Shown: piece after piece, positions 1 to 9,600 of the stretch
Layout: each line of letters starts with the position of its first letter
Numbering within the stretch: the first letter of the stretch is position 1
The notes under the pieces: model-generated
What the model saw: the letters and a program-made list of their open reading frames with translations, nothing else
Database searches by the model: none
Told to the model about the DNA's origin: nothing
Position numbers and translations under genes: made by a program
NCBI RefSeq assembly: GCF_041429795.1
Contig: NZ_CP163424.1
Location: 1,552,001 to 1,616,000 of the forward strand
Source: Algimonas porphyrae
GTDB taxonomy: Bacteria > Pseudomonadota > Alphaproteobacteria > Caulobacterales > Maricaulaceae
Length of the DNA: 64,000 bases
Direction: 5' to 3'

Positions 1-110
1 TCGTCGTCTGGTCACCGCATCCCCGGTGCGCCATTTTCCCTCAGAACCCAATTTATCTGATCGGATTGTTTGGCTGTAAGTCGTTGACCTGCCGAGATGT
101 TTTGCGTCGA

Positions 111-506
111 TTAGGCGGGCTCGATTTCATGGGGTGTGTCGATTGCCGTTCTCGGTGGCTGTTCTGTCGCTCGTGTCATACGAAAGCTGCCTGAGCAGAC
201 GTGGGGGATCACCCAACGGCCTGTAATCAAGAGTCCATCTGTCGAGACGGAGCCTCTGTAACGAATCGTATCGAGAGGGTGCGGCGTGTTCGTGTAGGAT
301 TTCTCAAAGCTCACATCATGTTCGGTCACATTGCCGAACACATCTGAGATGAGGAACTGGCCGACAGATTGAATGAAGGAATTTGTTTCCGTACATATGC
401 CGGACAGAACGTCTCCAGCCAGTTTGATGTCCATATCGAAGGTCACGACTGGATGACCCGCTTCGTCATAGGCATATTCGCCTGTCCAGAAACCGGATAC
501 ATCCAT
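111..506 (-). CDS. hypothetical protein, 131 aa
   Basis: I do not recognise a family. The frame encodes a 131-residue soluble-looking protein that opens with MDVSGFWTGEY and is rich in alternating hydrophobic/polar segments, which suggests a small beta-rich fold. There is no signal peptide or membrane segment. It lies 25 bp downstream of the iron-binding lipoprotein gene on the same strand, so it could be the last gene of that transcript, but nothing in its sequence ties it to iron. The C-terminal 20 residues are proline- and charge-rich and probably disordered. Confidence 0.55.
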   Translation of the reverse strand: MDVSGFWTGEYAYDEAGHPVVTFDMDIKLAGDVLSGICTETNSFIQSVGQFLISDVFGNVTEHDVSFEKSYTNTPHPLDTIRYRGSVSTDGLLITGRWVIPHVCSGSFRMTRATEQPPRTAIDTPHEIEPA

Positions 507-531
507 CCGACCGCCTCAGGTCGAGGCTGAC

Positions 532-1590
532 CTATTGCCAGCCGACGCGGTCGAAGATCTGGATGGCTTGTGTCTGGTTGGGGCCGAAAGTTGAGACGTC
601 GAGCGTATCTTCCTTGAAATCGCCGAGAGCCTGGACGGCGGCATTGCCGATGACATCGTCCGTGACGGGATATTCGTTGTTGCCGTCGGCAAAGTAGGTC
701 TGCGCCAATTCGCGTGTCAGATATTCCAGAAAGGCGATGGCATTGTCCCGATTGGGTGCATGAGTGGTGACACCGCCGCCGCTGATATTGACATGGGTGC
801 CGCGGTCGTCCTGATTGGGAAAGATGATGCCGACAGCGTCGACGATTTCGCGCATTCTCGGATCATCCGATCGGGCATGACGGGCCAGATAGTAGGTATT
901 GACGACGGAAATGCCGCATTCCCCCGATGCGACCGCTTCGATCTGTCCCGTATCGTTACTCTGCGGTCGCCGCGCGAAATTGGCGACGACGCCAGCGGCC
1001 CAGTCTTCCGCGGCTTCAGGATCCGAATGTGCGATGATCGAGGAGAGCAGCGACATATTATAGATGTTCCCGGACGAGCGCATGCAGAGTTCGCCTTGGT
1101 ACGCGGGGTCGGCCAGGTCTTCATAGCTGTCCAGACCGTCCGGTCTGCCATCCGCCTTATTGTAGATGATGACGCGGGCGCGTTTGGACAGACCGAACCA
1201 GCGTCCCTCCGGGTGCCGCAAATTGGCGGGAACGCGCGCGTTCAGAGTGTCAGACTCGACGGATGATAGAATCCCAGCTTCATCTGCCCGCCAGAGCACG
1301 CCCGCATCGACAGTGATCAACAGGTCAGCCGGGCTGAATTCCCCCTCGCTGACGATCCGTTCGATCAGCGAGTTAGCATTCGCTTCGATCCGGTTGATGG
1401 CGATGCCGGTCTCTTCCGTGAAATCGTCATACAGGGCCAGATCCGTATCATAGTGGCGCGATGTATAGAGGTTCAGTTCACCGCTGGCGGTGGACGGTTG
1501 AAGCGCATCATCCTCAGTTTGCGTCGTAGTGTCGGACGGGGCACAGGCCACCAGCGCGGCGGCAAAAACAAGGCTAAGAGCGTGACGCAT
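532..1590 (-). CDS. Fe(3+) ABC transporter substrate-binding lipoprotein (FbpA/FutA family)
   Basis: Predicted periplasmic ferric-ion binding component of an ABC importer. The 352-aa product starts with a lipoprotein signal peptide ending in the lipobox LVAC (Cys16), so it is probably anchored in a membrane and exposed to the periplasm. The early segment LYTSRHYDTD (41-50) and the adjacent tyrosines Tyr233-Tyr234 in NTYYLARHA are the hallmarks of the FbpA/FutA family; the tyrosine pair coordinates Fe(3+). Length fits the family. The ATPase gene lies upstream on the same strand and the permease is divergent beyond it. A Fur-like palindrome lies about 55 bp upstream of the start, which suggests iron repression of a promoter specific to this gene. 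Confidence 0.9.
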   Translation of the reverse strand: MRHALSLVFAAALVACAPSDTTTQTEDDALQPSTASGELNLYTSRHYDTDLALYDDFTEETGIAINRIEANANSLIERIVSEGEFSPADLLITVDAGVLWRADEAGILSSVESDTLNARVPANLRHPEGRWFGLSKRARVIIYNKADGRPDGLDSYEDLADPAYQGELCMRSSGNIYNMSLLSSIIAHSDPEAAEDWAAGVVANFARRPQSNDTGQIEAVASGECGISVVNTYYLARHARSDDPRMREIVDAVGIIFPNQDDRGTHVNISGGGVTTHAPNRDNAIAFLEYLTRELAQTYFADGNNEYPVTDDVIGNAAVQALGDFKEDTLDVSTFGPNQTQAIQIFDRVGWQ

Positions 1591-1645
1591 GGAATCGTCC
1601 TTGGGGTTGAGCGAGGCAAGATCCGGATCGGCTCTCTTGCAAAAT

Positions 1646-1660
1646 TGAGAACTATTCGCA
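1646..1660. promoter_or_regulatory. putative Fur box upstream of the ferric-binding protein gene
   Basis: The 15-mer TGAGAACTATTCGCA follows the 7-1-7 inverted hexamer/heptamer pattern of Fur operators (consensus TGATAATNATTATCA). Its half-sites are TGAGAAC and, on the other strand, TGCGAAT. It sits 55 bp upstream of the start codon at 1590, where it would overlap a promoter. The same TGCGAAT half-site occurs in the site upstream of piuC. Confidence 0.6.
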
Positions 1661-1705
1661 ACTAGTGGGGCCGTCCGGCTTTGACAAGTCCAAACTGAGT
1701 GTGAG

Positions 1706-2740
1706 TCAGCAGGTGAAAGCAGGCCAGGGTTTGCCGTTGGTGCGGATTAGCACCCTGTCGCCGGGAAACCAGACCGGTTCCGGATCCAGTTCCAGCAAGA
1801 GACTGTCGCTATCCATATCGTCCAACGTCACGATCTGGCTCCGGCCGGTGTGACGCACATCCGTTATCCGCAGCCCGGACGGATCGTTCTGCAATGCTGC
1901 GCAATGCGGGCGTATCAAGATATCGACGGGCTCATCGTTTCGTGGCGGTGTGAAAAAGGACAGGTCCTGAGCCTCGAACCGACCGAACCGCGTCTTTGCA
2001 ATGCCGTTCATCCGTGTCGCACTCAGAACGGCACCGCTTCCGGCCATCAGGCCTACAAACAGCGATGCGGGTTCGGCATGCAGCTCTCGCCCCGTGCCGC
2101 ATTGCGTGATCCGTCCCTCTTCCATCACGGCGATACGATCGGCAATTTCCAGAGCCTCTTCCGGATCGTGCGTGACAAGGATCGTGGCACAGTCCCGGGC
2201 CTTGACGAGACGGCGTGTTTCCTCGCGTAACTGGCGTCGTAAGGAGATGTCGATGCTGGCGAAGGGTTCGTCCATCAGCAACACTTGGGGGGCAGGGGCC
2301 AAGGCGCGGGCAACGGCCACACGCTGCTGCTGCCCGCCCGACAGCGTATGCGGAAAACGCTCTCCCAGACCGGATAGACCGATCTGCTCCAGAAGGTCGT
2401 TAACGACCGCCTGGCGGGATGGCCTGTCCCGCAGGCCGAAGCCGATATTCTGAGCGACAGTCAGATGCGGAAACAGTGCGCTATCCTGAAAGACCAGTCC
2501 GACGGACCGCTTTTCGGGGGGTGGGTTGTGCTGCTGGGAGGCGAGGGGCGTGCCCCCCAAGGCAATCGACCCGGCCTGAACCGGCAATATCCCGGCAGCC
2601 AGGTTCAGCAGAGTCGATTTCCCACAGCCTGAGCGACCCAGAAGGCAGAGAATTTCCCCGTCCTTGGCCTCCAGTGTGATGCCGCGCAGGGCAGACGTGT
2701 CTGCATAGCTGTGATAGATGTCCTGAAAGCGCAGACCCAT
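1706..2740 (-). CDS. iron ABC transporter ATP-binding protein (FbpC/FutC type)
   Basis: ATPase that would energise ferric iron import. Walker A reads GRSGCGKST, the ABC signature is LSGGQQQRVAVARAL, Walker B is VLLMDEP, and the H-loop is LVTHDPEEAL. A C-terminal extension of about 110 residues looks like a TOBE-type regulatory domain, as in FbpC and PotA. I place the start at the ATG at 2740 (MGLRFQDIYHS, 344 aa). A longer frame reaches 2863 but would add 41 residues unlike the family and run across the divergent promoter and Fur-like site. The substrate-binding gene follows 115 bp downstream; the permease is transcribed the other way. Confidence 0.9.
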   Translation of the reverse strand: MGLRFQDIYHSYADTSALRGITLEAKDGEILCLLGRSGCGKSTLLNLAAGILPVQAGSIALGGTPLASQQHNPPPEKRSVGLVFQDSALFPHLTVAQNIGFGLRDRPSRQAVVNDLLEQIGLSGLGERFPHTLSGGQQQRVAVARALAPAPQVLLMDEPFASIDISLRRQLREETRRLVKARDCATILVTHDPEEALEIADRIAVMEEGRITQCGTGRELHAEPASLFVGLMAGSGAVLSATRMNGIAKTRFGRFEAQDLSFFTPPRNDEPVDILIRPHCAALQNDPSGLRITDVRHTGRSQIVTLDDMDSDSLLLELDPEPVWFPGDRVLIRTNGKPWPAFTC

Positions 2741-2808
2741 GGGTGTGACAGACCTCTCCAACGCCTTGACCAGATCGACCAGATCGGTCGACTGGCCCCT
2801 ATCGTTAT

Positions 2809-2823
2809 TGATAAGCATATGCA
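2809..2823. promoter_or_regulatory. putative Fur box in the divergent ATPase/permease promoter
   Basis: TGATAAGCATATGCA matches the Fur 7-1-7 consensus TGATAATNATTATCA at 11 of 14 fixed positions. It lies between the ATPase start (2740, minus) and the permease start (2874, plus), so one operator could control both directions. Confidence 0.6.
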
Positions 2824-2873
2824 ATGTTGCGGCTGACGGTTCATTCTGTCGTCCACTCCACAATCGGTTCTGC

Positions 2874-4532
2874 GTGTCCGTCCTTCGTCTAAACCCTCCG
2901 ATCCAGCTATCGCCGCGACGTCTGGTTTACAGGCTGTCCATCTATGCGATTGCGGCTCTGGTCGCTCTGCCGCTTGTCACCGTTCTGTTCGCCTTGTTCG
3001 CTGGCGAATCCGGCGTCTGGTCGCGCCTGTGGGCGACGACATTGCCGGTCTATGTTGCGAACTCGCTTCTGCTGATGGCGCTGACGGGGCTTATCGCAAC
3101 CTTGATTGGTGTCGGAACGGGGTGGTGCGTGGCTATGCTGACCTTTCCAGGGCGGCGCTGGATATCCTGGTTGCTGATCCTGCCGCTCGCCGCGCCCGCC
3201 TATATTGTGGCCTATGTCTATGTGGAATTGCTGGACTATTTCGGCCCCTTGCAGTCGGCACTGCGAAGCCTGACGGGATGGGAACAAGGTGATTATGCTT
3301 TTCCGCCGCTGCGGACGCTGCCAGGGGCGGCCTTGATATTGGGTCTGTGCCTTTATCCCTATGTCTATCTGCTCGCGCGGGCGTCGTTCGGACAGCAAAG
3401 TGCCACACAGTGGCAGGCGGCGAGAAGTCTCGGCGCGAACCCGTTCCAAGCCTTTCGCCGCGTTGCTTTGCCGATGGCACGCCCAGCGATCATTGGCGGG
3501 CTGGCGCTGGTTCTGATGGAAACGCTCGCAGACTTCGGCGTAGCTGACTATTTCGGCATTCCGACCTTCAGTACGGGCATCTTTCGCAGTTGGCTCGCTG
3601 CGGGCGATAGACCGGCCGCTATGAAACTCGCCGCCGTCATGCTGCTCTGTATTTTCACGCTCATCCTTATGGAAGCGTCTAGTCGCAAGGGGCGGGTCTC
3701 GGCCCGTGGTCGCACGATGGGGCAGGCAGGACGTCTGACGCTCGGAAGACGCGCTGGCTGGATGGTGACCTTGCTCTGTCTGTGCCCGGTCATACTGGGC
3801 TTTGCGATTCCTGTGGTCAGCCTTCTCCATAATGTCATCAGCGTTCCTGACGCGCGACCGGCGGGGGACTTCATGACCTATGCCGGTAATACGGTTATCA
3901 TCGGCATAACCGTCGTGATCCTGTCACTCCTGCTGGCCGGATGTCTGGCCTATGCCAATCGGCGTCTCACCGGTCGGTTCAGTCAGGCGGTCATCCGGTT
4001 TTCAACATTGGGTTATGCCTTACCGGGCGCGCTACTGGCCGTTGGGCTGCTGATCCCGATCGGCGGTGTGGACCGGGCTGTCACGCGTTTCGCTACGACG
4101 CATCTTGGCTGGGATGGCGGGCTTCTGCTGAGCGGCACAATTATTGTTCTGGTGTTTGCGCTGCTGATCCGTTTCCTGACGGTGTCGTACAATGCGCTGA
4201 GTGCAGGCTTCAATCAGATACCGCCCTCCATGGATGCTGCCGCTCGGTCCCTGGGGGCTTCACCAGCGGCTGTCATGCGCCGCATCCATCTGCCTTTGCT
4301 GCGCCCGAGCCTGCTGGCAGGCGGTCTGATCGTTTTTGTGGATACGCTCCGTGAATTACCGGCCACGCTGATCCTGCGACCCTTCAACTTCGATACGCTG
4401 GCGACGCGCATTTACTGGCTGGCAAGCGATGAGCGGATTGTCGAAGCCTCGACGGCGGCGATGCTGGTGATCCTGTGCGGCCTCATCCCGGTTATTCTGA
4501 TCAACCGTACGTTCGAGAATCAGGGCGGTTAA
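2874..4532 (+). CDS. ferric iron ABC transporter permease, two fused MetI-like domains (FbpB type)
   Basis: Inner-membrane permease of the iron importer. The 552-aa product has about twelve hydrophobic segments in two homologous halves. Each half carries an EAA-type loop that contacts the ATPase: around AARSLGANPFQAFRRVALP in the first half and AARSLGASPAAVMRRIHLP in the second. This internal duplication is typical of FbpB/FutB. An open frame begins at 2739, but its first 45 residues are unlike the family and would overlap the ATPase start. I chose the GTG at 2874 (product begins MSVLRLNPP). It is divergent from its own ATPase, an arrangement less usual than fbpABC in one direction. Confidence 0.88.
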   Translation: MSVLRLNPPIQLSPRRLVYRLSIYAIAALVALPLVTVLFALFAGESGVWSRLWATTLPVYVANSLLLMALTGLIATLIGVGTGWCVAMLTFPGRRWISWLLILPLAAPAYIVAYVYVELLDYFGPLQSALRSLTGWEQGDYAFPPLRTLPGAALILGLCLYPYVYLLARASFGQQSATQWQAARSLGANPFQAFRRVALPMARPAIIGGLALVLMETLADFGVADYFGIPTFSTGIFRSWLAAGDRPAAMKLAAVMLLCIFTLILMEASSRKGRVSARGRTMGQAGRLTLGRRAGWMVTLLCLCPVILGFAIPVVSLLHNVISVPDARPAGDFMTYAGNTVIIGITVVILSLLLAGCLAYANRRLTGRFSQAVIRFSTLGYALPGALLAVGLLIPIGGVDRAVTRFATTHLGWDGGLLLSGTIIVLVFALLIRFLTVSYNALSAGFNQIPPSMDAAARSLGASPAAVMRRIHLPLLRPSLLAGGLIVFVDTLRELPATLILRPFNFDTLATRIYWLASDERIVEASTAAMLVILCGLIPVILINRTFENQGG

Positions 4533-4557
4533 CCGCTCAGAGCGCTTCGAAATCGTG

Positions 4558-5229
4558 TCAGGAAAAGTCGCGTTTCAGATTGGCGATCACCTTGGCCAGC
4601 GTCAGTCTTTCGACAGACTGCGCGTCGTAGGTTTGGGAAAGTGACGTTGCGAGATTTTCAAGGTCGAACAGAATTTCGCGACGTGAAACGGTCTTGACGC
4701 GGCTCTCGATCCAGCCGACCGCGGCGAGGTGGGACCCCCCTGTCACAGCCCGGACGGCATGCAAATGGGTCGACGGGTATAGTATCAGGGTTCCGGCTTT
4801 TGGCTTGACGTGACGAACGCCTTCGGCGCGTTCGATCACAAGCTCTCCGCCGTCGTAAGTCTCAGGGTCGCTGAGGAAGAGGGTGTAGGACAGGTCGGTT
4901 CTCAGCGCGCTCTCGCCATAATCCATGAATGGATTGTCGATATGTCGTCCGTAAGCCCCTCCGTTTTCTGTCCGGCTGATCAATACTGTCGAAAAGCGGG
5001 CTGGTTAGGCTGCGGCCAGTATGACGGGATGGGTTCGGATGGCCGTGTCCAGACGGTCGCGAATGGCCAGTCCGATACGGCTCGTCAGGTCGGCTTGCCT
5101 GTTGCGTTTGACAGCTTGGGCCGTTCTACCAGCTGTTCCAGACCCGTCGATCCAGCGAATGGCTGCCAGATCGGACTGGAGCGATGCCATGGTTTCTGCA
5201 TCCAGAATGTCGGCGATCGTCAAAATCAA
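4558..5229 (-). pseudogene. piuC: PiuC-like Fe(II)/2-oxoglutarate hydroxylase interrupted by an in-frame stop
   Basis: Both halves match PKHD-type hydroxylases of the PiuC family, which are iron-starvation induced. The N-terminal part begins ILTIADILDAETM and ends HPVILAAA, then TAA at 5005-5007. The same frame continues PARFSTVLISRTENGGAYGRHIDNPF to 4558. Residues expected for the catalytic site are present downstream: H-x-D in GRHIDN, a distal His in HLHAVRAV, and an Arg in the ESR region. The total of 223 codons fits the roughly 226-aa family, and the stop sits where homologues carry Leu in AALPARF, so one base change (TTA to TAA) explains it. The start is an unusual TTG without a clear Shine-Dalgarno sequence. 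Either this is a real pseudogene or a sequencing error. Confidence 0.85.
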
Positions 5230-5242
5230 ATTACGGACTATT

Positions 5243-5257
5243 TGCGAATGAATTGCA
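5243..5257. promoter_or_regulatory. putative Fur box between piuC and the lipoprotein gene
   Basis: TGCGAATGAATTGCA is an imperfect 7-1-7 palindrome (half-sites TGCGAAT and TGCAATT). It starts 13 bp upstream of the piuC start and 46 bp upstream of the divergent lipoprotein gene at 5304. It shares the TGCGAAT half-site with the site at 1646-1660. Confidence 0.5.
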
Positions 5258-5303
5258 GTTGATGCATGCCTAGCTGAAAGCTTTTCAAACGCAAAGGATC
5301 ACT

Positions 5304-6137
5304 GTGACAGATCAAGAAGTCATCTGGACTCGATTAGGGCTTGGGACTGTCGCAGCGCTTGGCGTTCTCGCTGTCGGCTGTTCGGCGGATACCGAGACGA
5401 CCGCGCCGGCAACGGACGCGCTGATCGCGCAGACTGCAGCAGGTTCGACTGACATGTCTTCACCCAGTGCAGCTTCGGGTGAAGGGGAAGGGGGCGTCAC
5501 GATCGCAAAAGCGGCGACGGACCCGGTGGTCTACTTGTCTGCGCTTGCAATTGCAAAAGCGCATGTGCTGGCGGCTCGCGATGCATATGCCGAGGGCGAG
5601 ACCGACGCGGCGGGAGAAATGTCTGCCCATCCCGTCTCAGAGGTACTGGCCGATATGCAGCCCGTTTTTGAAGCGCGCGGAGTGGCGGATTTTACGGCTC
5701 TGCTGCTCGATGCATCCGATGCCGCTTATGCGGGCGCACCCAGCGATGCGATTGCGAAGCGAACAGAAGTGATCGTCACGGCCTTGCGCGACGCCGAGGC
5801 TTTCGCGCCGACGGATGGCCGCTCCGATGACGCTGTCTGGGCGGGCGTCGTTTCCGATCAGATAGACAGGGCAGCTGACATGTATGGCGTAGCCGTCGGT
5901 TCGTATCAGTATGAGCCCTATCTCGATGGGTATGGATTTCTGAAAGCGGCCGAGGCGGCGTTTGCTGAGCACCGGACCGCCATCGAGACATCGCAACCGC
6001 GTGCGGCGGCTGCGATGTCCGATGCGTTGTCGCAGTTGCAGGACGCCTATGCGACAGCGCTTCGGCCCGAGACACTGGACGCCAATCCATCGGCTTTGAA
6101 AGCCATCGCATCACGCGTGCAGCTGGCAGTGAACTGA
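5304..6137 (+). CDS. putative lipoprotein, 277 aa, iron-region
   Basis: The family is not recognised with confidence. The start is the GTG at 5304 with AAAGGAT about 6 bp upstream. A lipoprotein signal ends in a lipobox-like AVGC (Cys26), followed by a Thr/Ala/Ser-rich linker to about residue 65. The remainder is alanine-rich and strongly helical with several Tyr and His residues (AIAKAHVLAARDAYAEGE; SYQYEPYLDGYGF), reminiscent of four-helix periplasmic proteins such as imelysin/EfeO-like domains, but the imelysin HxxE motif is not evident. Being divergent from piuC across a Fur-like site, it may be an iron-regulated envelope protein; that is inference. Confidence 0.7.
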   Translation: MTDQEVIWTRLGLGTVAALGVLAVGCSADTETTAPATDALIAQTAAGSTDMSSPSAASGEGEGGVTIAKAATDPVVYLSALAIAKAHVLAARDAYAEGETDAAGEMSAHPVSEVLADMQPVFEARGVADFTALLLDASDAAYAGAPSDAIAKRTEVIVTALRDAEAFAPTDGRSDDAVWAGVVSDQIDRAADMYGVAVGSYQYEPYLDGYGFLKAAEAAFAEHRTAIETSQPRAAAAMSDALSQLQDAYATALRPETLDANPSALKAIASRVQLAVN

Positions 6138-6268
6138 CTGCCGAAACTTTTCATGAGGGCTTGCCCCGAAGCCTCGCACTGAAGCCACTTTATACACGGG
6201 TCGTGATAATACGCCGACAATGTGACCCCGGTCATTGATGTCCGGTTAGCGGAGACCAAAGTCGGAGC

Positions 6269-6436
6269 ATGAAGTCCGTCTCTTTGCTCGCAGGTCCCCG
6301 TCAGGCCGTTCAATATGTGAAGTCGCATAAAGCCGATATGTTCTGGCTCTGGATCGGCTATCAGACCGTGAAAGGGACGGCGACGCTCAGCCTGATTTGG
6401 TTGCCGCTCTTCCTCGCCTGGAAGACAAAACTGTAA
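6269..6436 (+). CDS. small membrane protein, 55 aa
   Basis: A short frame beginning MKSVSLLAGPRQAVQYVK and ending in FLAWKTKL. The N-terminal part is amphipathic and basic. Residues 25-52 form one hydrophobic helix or hairpin rich in Trp and Leu (FWLWIGYQ, then SLIWLPLFLAW), followed by a Lys-rich C-terminus. This is a plausible positive-inside microprotein. The remainder of the 515-bp gap before the TonB receptor shows no other frame. The nearest purine-rich stretches (GGAG at 6251 and 6264) are poorly spaced, so translation is not certain. Function unknown. Confidence 0.5.
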   Translation: MKSVSLLAGPRQAVQYVKSHKADMFWLWIGYQTVKGTATLSLIWLPLFLAWKTKL

Positions 6437-6652
6437 TGGAAGAAGCGAACTCATGATGTGTCGATGCGTCTGCCGACGCACAGTCTTCAGGCTCATTGGG
6501 GGCTGACGTGACAAATTTGCAACAGACGGACTGAAAAGAAAATTTTTCCTGTAAATTTGTTCATGCAGCACCTTGTTAGTCCTCACCACATGACTAATAG
6601 GCAAGGTTGGTGCGGGAGAGTTCCGTTTTAAAACCATACGAAGGGAATCGTA

Positions 6653-9600
6653 ATGAGCATTTTGGATAAGGCACGACTATTACAGACGTCAGTGCTGACG
6701 AGTGCATTGATTGGCTTTTCTGGCATGGCATATGCCCAGGTAACGCCAGAGGCCGTCGATGAAGACGAAGAGATTGTAGAAATTCTTGGGGAAGAGGCAG
6801 CCGAAGCTGCTGACGAAGACGAACTGGTCGTGACGGGTTCGCGGATCCGTCGTTCCGAGTTCAGCTCCATCTCGCCGCTGCAGATCGTCGACTTCTCCGA
6901 GCAACGTGATCTGGGTATCATCGACCCAGTGACAATCCTGCAGACGACGGAAGTCGCCAACGGTACACAGATTGACGCGACATTCTCCGGTTTCGTTCTC
7001 GACAACGGTCCAGGTTCCGAAACGATCGATATTCGCGGTCTGGGTGCTGACCGGACGCTGGTTCTGATCAATGGTCGTCGTATGGCGCCGTCAGGTGTGG
7101 AAGGCGCGCCGTCGCAAACTTCCATCAACCTGCTGCCAGGCTCACTGATCGAACGTGCCGACATCCTGCTCGAAGGTGCATCTTCGGTCTATGGTTCTGA
7201 TGCTGTTGCCGGTGTGGTCAACGTGATCCTGAAAAAGGATTTCGAAGGTTTTGACTTTGTCGCGACTTACAACCCGGCGGAACAGTCCGGCGGTCAAGAC
7301 TATAACATTGCCGGTTCCTGGGGTATGAATACGGACCGTGGCTTTATCGGTGTTGGTGCGGAATATGATTTCCGTGACTCGATCAAGCTGGTCGACCGCG
7401 ATTATCTCGCCGGCTGTGACCGTCACTACGAAATCGACGAAAACGGCAACATACGTACCGAGAATATCCGTGACCGCATCCGTTATCAGGAGTGGTTCGG
7501 TGGAACATTCCAAGGGGCAGATGAAGGTGAGTGTAAAGCCTCCCGGATTGCGGGCCGTACCGTCGAGTTGAGCGGTACGTTTGGTTCTATCTACTTTGTT
7601 CCGGGGCAGTCCAATACAGGCATCCCGAACTTCAACGACCAAACACTGGGCGGTGTACCAGTCGATGCAGATGGCGATGGGGTTCAGGATTTCGGATTTT
7701 CGCAGTTTGCTCTGAACGGTGCGGATCCTAATCAGGACCTTCTGCCACAGCAGGAGCGTTACAACCTGATGGCCTATGGTGAGTACACGCTCGACGGTGA
7801 AGCCAATATCACACCGTTCTTCGAAGTGCTCTACTCGCGTGTCGAATCGATTTCTGACTCGGGTACATTCCAGCTGTTCCCAGTTGTGGGTGCTGACAAC
7901 CCTTTCAACCCCTGTGGTGTGAATGGTTCGGATTGCGGTTCCAACGCCTTCAACTTTGACCAAGCCTTCATCGATCGTTGGAATACTTACTATCGTGATC
8001 GTGATCCGAACCGTGATGGCGACGAGTTTGATGCGCGCATTTGTGCAACCTTCGCGGGCGGCCTGTTTGATAACGCCAATTGTACGCCCTTCATCTTCGG
8101 TAATGGCCCGAACGATTTTGTCGGACCTGTCAATACACAGCCTGTTATCGGTATTAATGGCGACCGAACAACGACTGACGTTGTGATTGAAAACACGCGT
8201 CTGGTCGGCGGTATCCGGGGTGACATTCCGGCTCTGAACTACGGCACCTTATCCGATTGGACATTCGAACTCTCTGGTACACACTCTATCTCGCAAGGTA
8301 CGTCCGTCCGACCTGGTATTCGTCAGGACCGTCTGAACTTCGCTCTGGGTAACAATCTGGTCACGAACCAGCCGATCCCAGGCCTGGCACCGTGTACGGC
8401 GGCTCCGGGCACGACGGTTGATCCTGTTGTTTCGAATGGATGCGTGCCGGTCAATCTCTTCGCGCCAGAAGTCTTCGCCGGTGTTGCCGGTGACTTCGCC
8501 ACGCAGGCCGAGCGGGACTATCTGTTCGATACCCGTGACTTTGAAACGGAATATACGCAGACCATCTTGAACGGTTACATTACCGGTTCGCTGTATGAGC
8601 TGCCTGCTGGTAAAGTCGGTGCCGTGTTGGGTCTGGAGTATCGTAAGGATAAGATCGAGTCGATCCCGGATGACATTGCCCGCGATGGTCTGTTCTTCGG
8701 GTTCTTCTCGGACGGTGGTGCTGTCGGTGAGCGCTGGACGAAAGAAGCCTTCGCTGAGATCGACATTCCTCTGATTGCCGATCAGCCGATCTTCAAACAG
8801 TGGGACCTGAACGTTTCCGGTCGTGTTGTCGAAGACGAGTTCTACGGTCTGGCCGGTACTTACGCGTTCAAGACAGGGTGGCGCCCATTTGAAAGCCTGC
8901 TGCTGAAAGCAAGCTATGGTACGTCTTACCGCTCTCCGAATCTGCGGGAAAATTTCTTGGCGCCGCAGACGGGCTTCCTCACCTTGTTTGACCCTTGTGT
9001 GGTTCCCGTTAACGCACAAGTCACCGATCTTAATGATCCAAATGGTCCACCAGTCTATGATCCTTCCTTGGATGATCGTGAAGCGGACACATTAAATCGC
9101 TGCCGGGCCGATGGCTTGGATCCGACTTCATTGGGTCTCGGTGGGGGAACAAACTTCTCTACCGAAGTTGCAACTACCGGCACACTGTCTCTCGATCCTG
9201 AAAGGTCTGTCTCCAAAACGATCGGATTTTCTTTCGAGCAACCATGGTTTGAAGATTTCGGTCTTAATATTGGTGCGTCTTACTATGACGTATTCGTAGA
9301 GCAGTCCGTTGTAACAGCGGGTGCGCAGTTTGCTATTAATGATTGCTACACGAATGATCGCACCGGTCGCAGTCCATTCTGTGATCAGATTATTCGTGAT
9401 CGACTAACACCAGACAATCCCAATGGTGATAACCTCTTTGAACTCGTTAATCAGATTTTCCTCAACCAAGATGAGGACACGGTTCGTGGTATCGATTTCA
9501 ATCTCCGGTTCGACAAGGACTTCACCATGTTCGACCGGAATTTCGAGTATACGGCTAATCTTAGCGCTAACCACATTATCGAAGTGTCCCAGCTGTTCGT

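Noticed and set aside
2739-2873. Upstream extension of the iron permease gene
   Set aside because: The 45 extra residues are unlike permeases, cross the Fur-like site and overlap the divergent ATPase start; the GTG at 2874 fits better.
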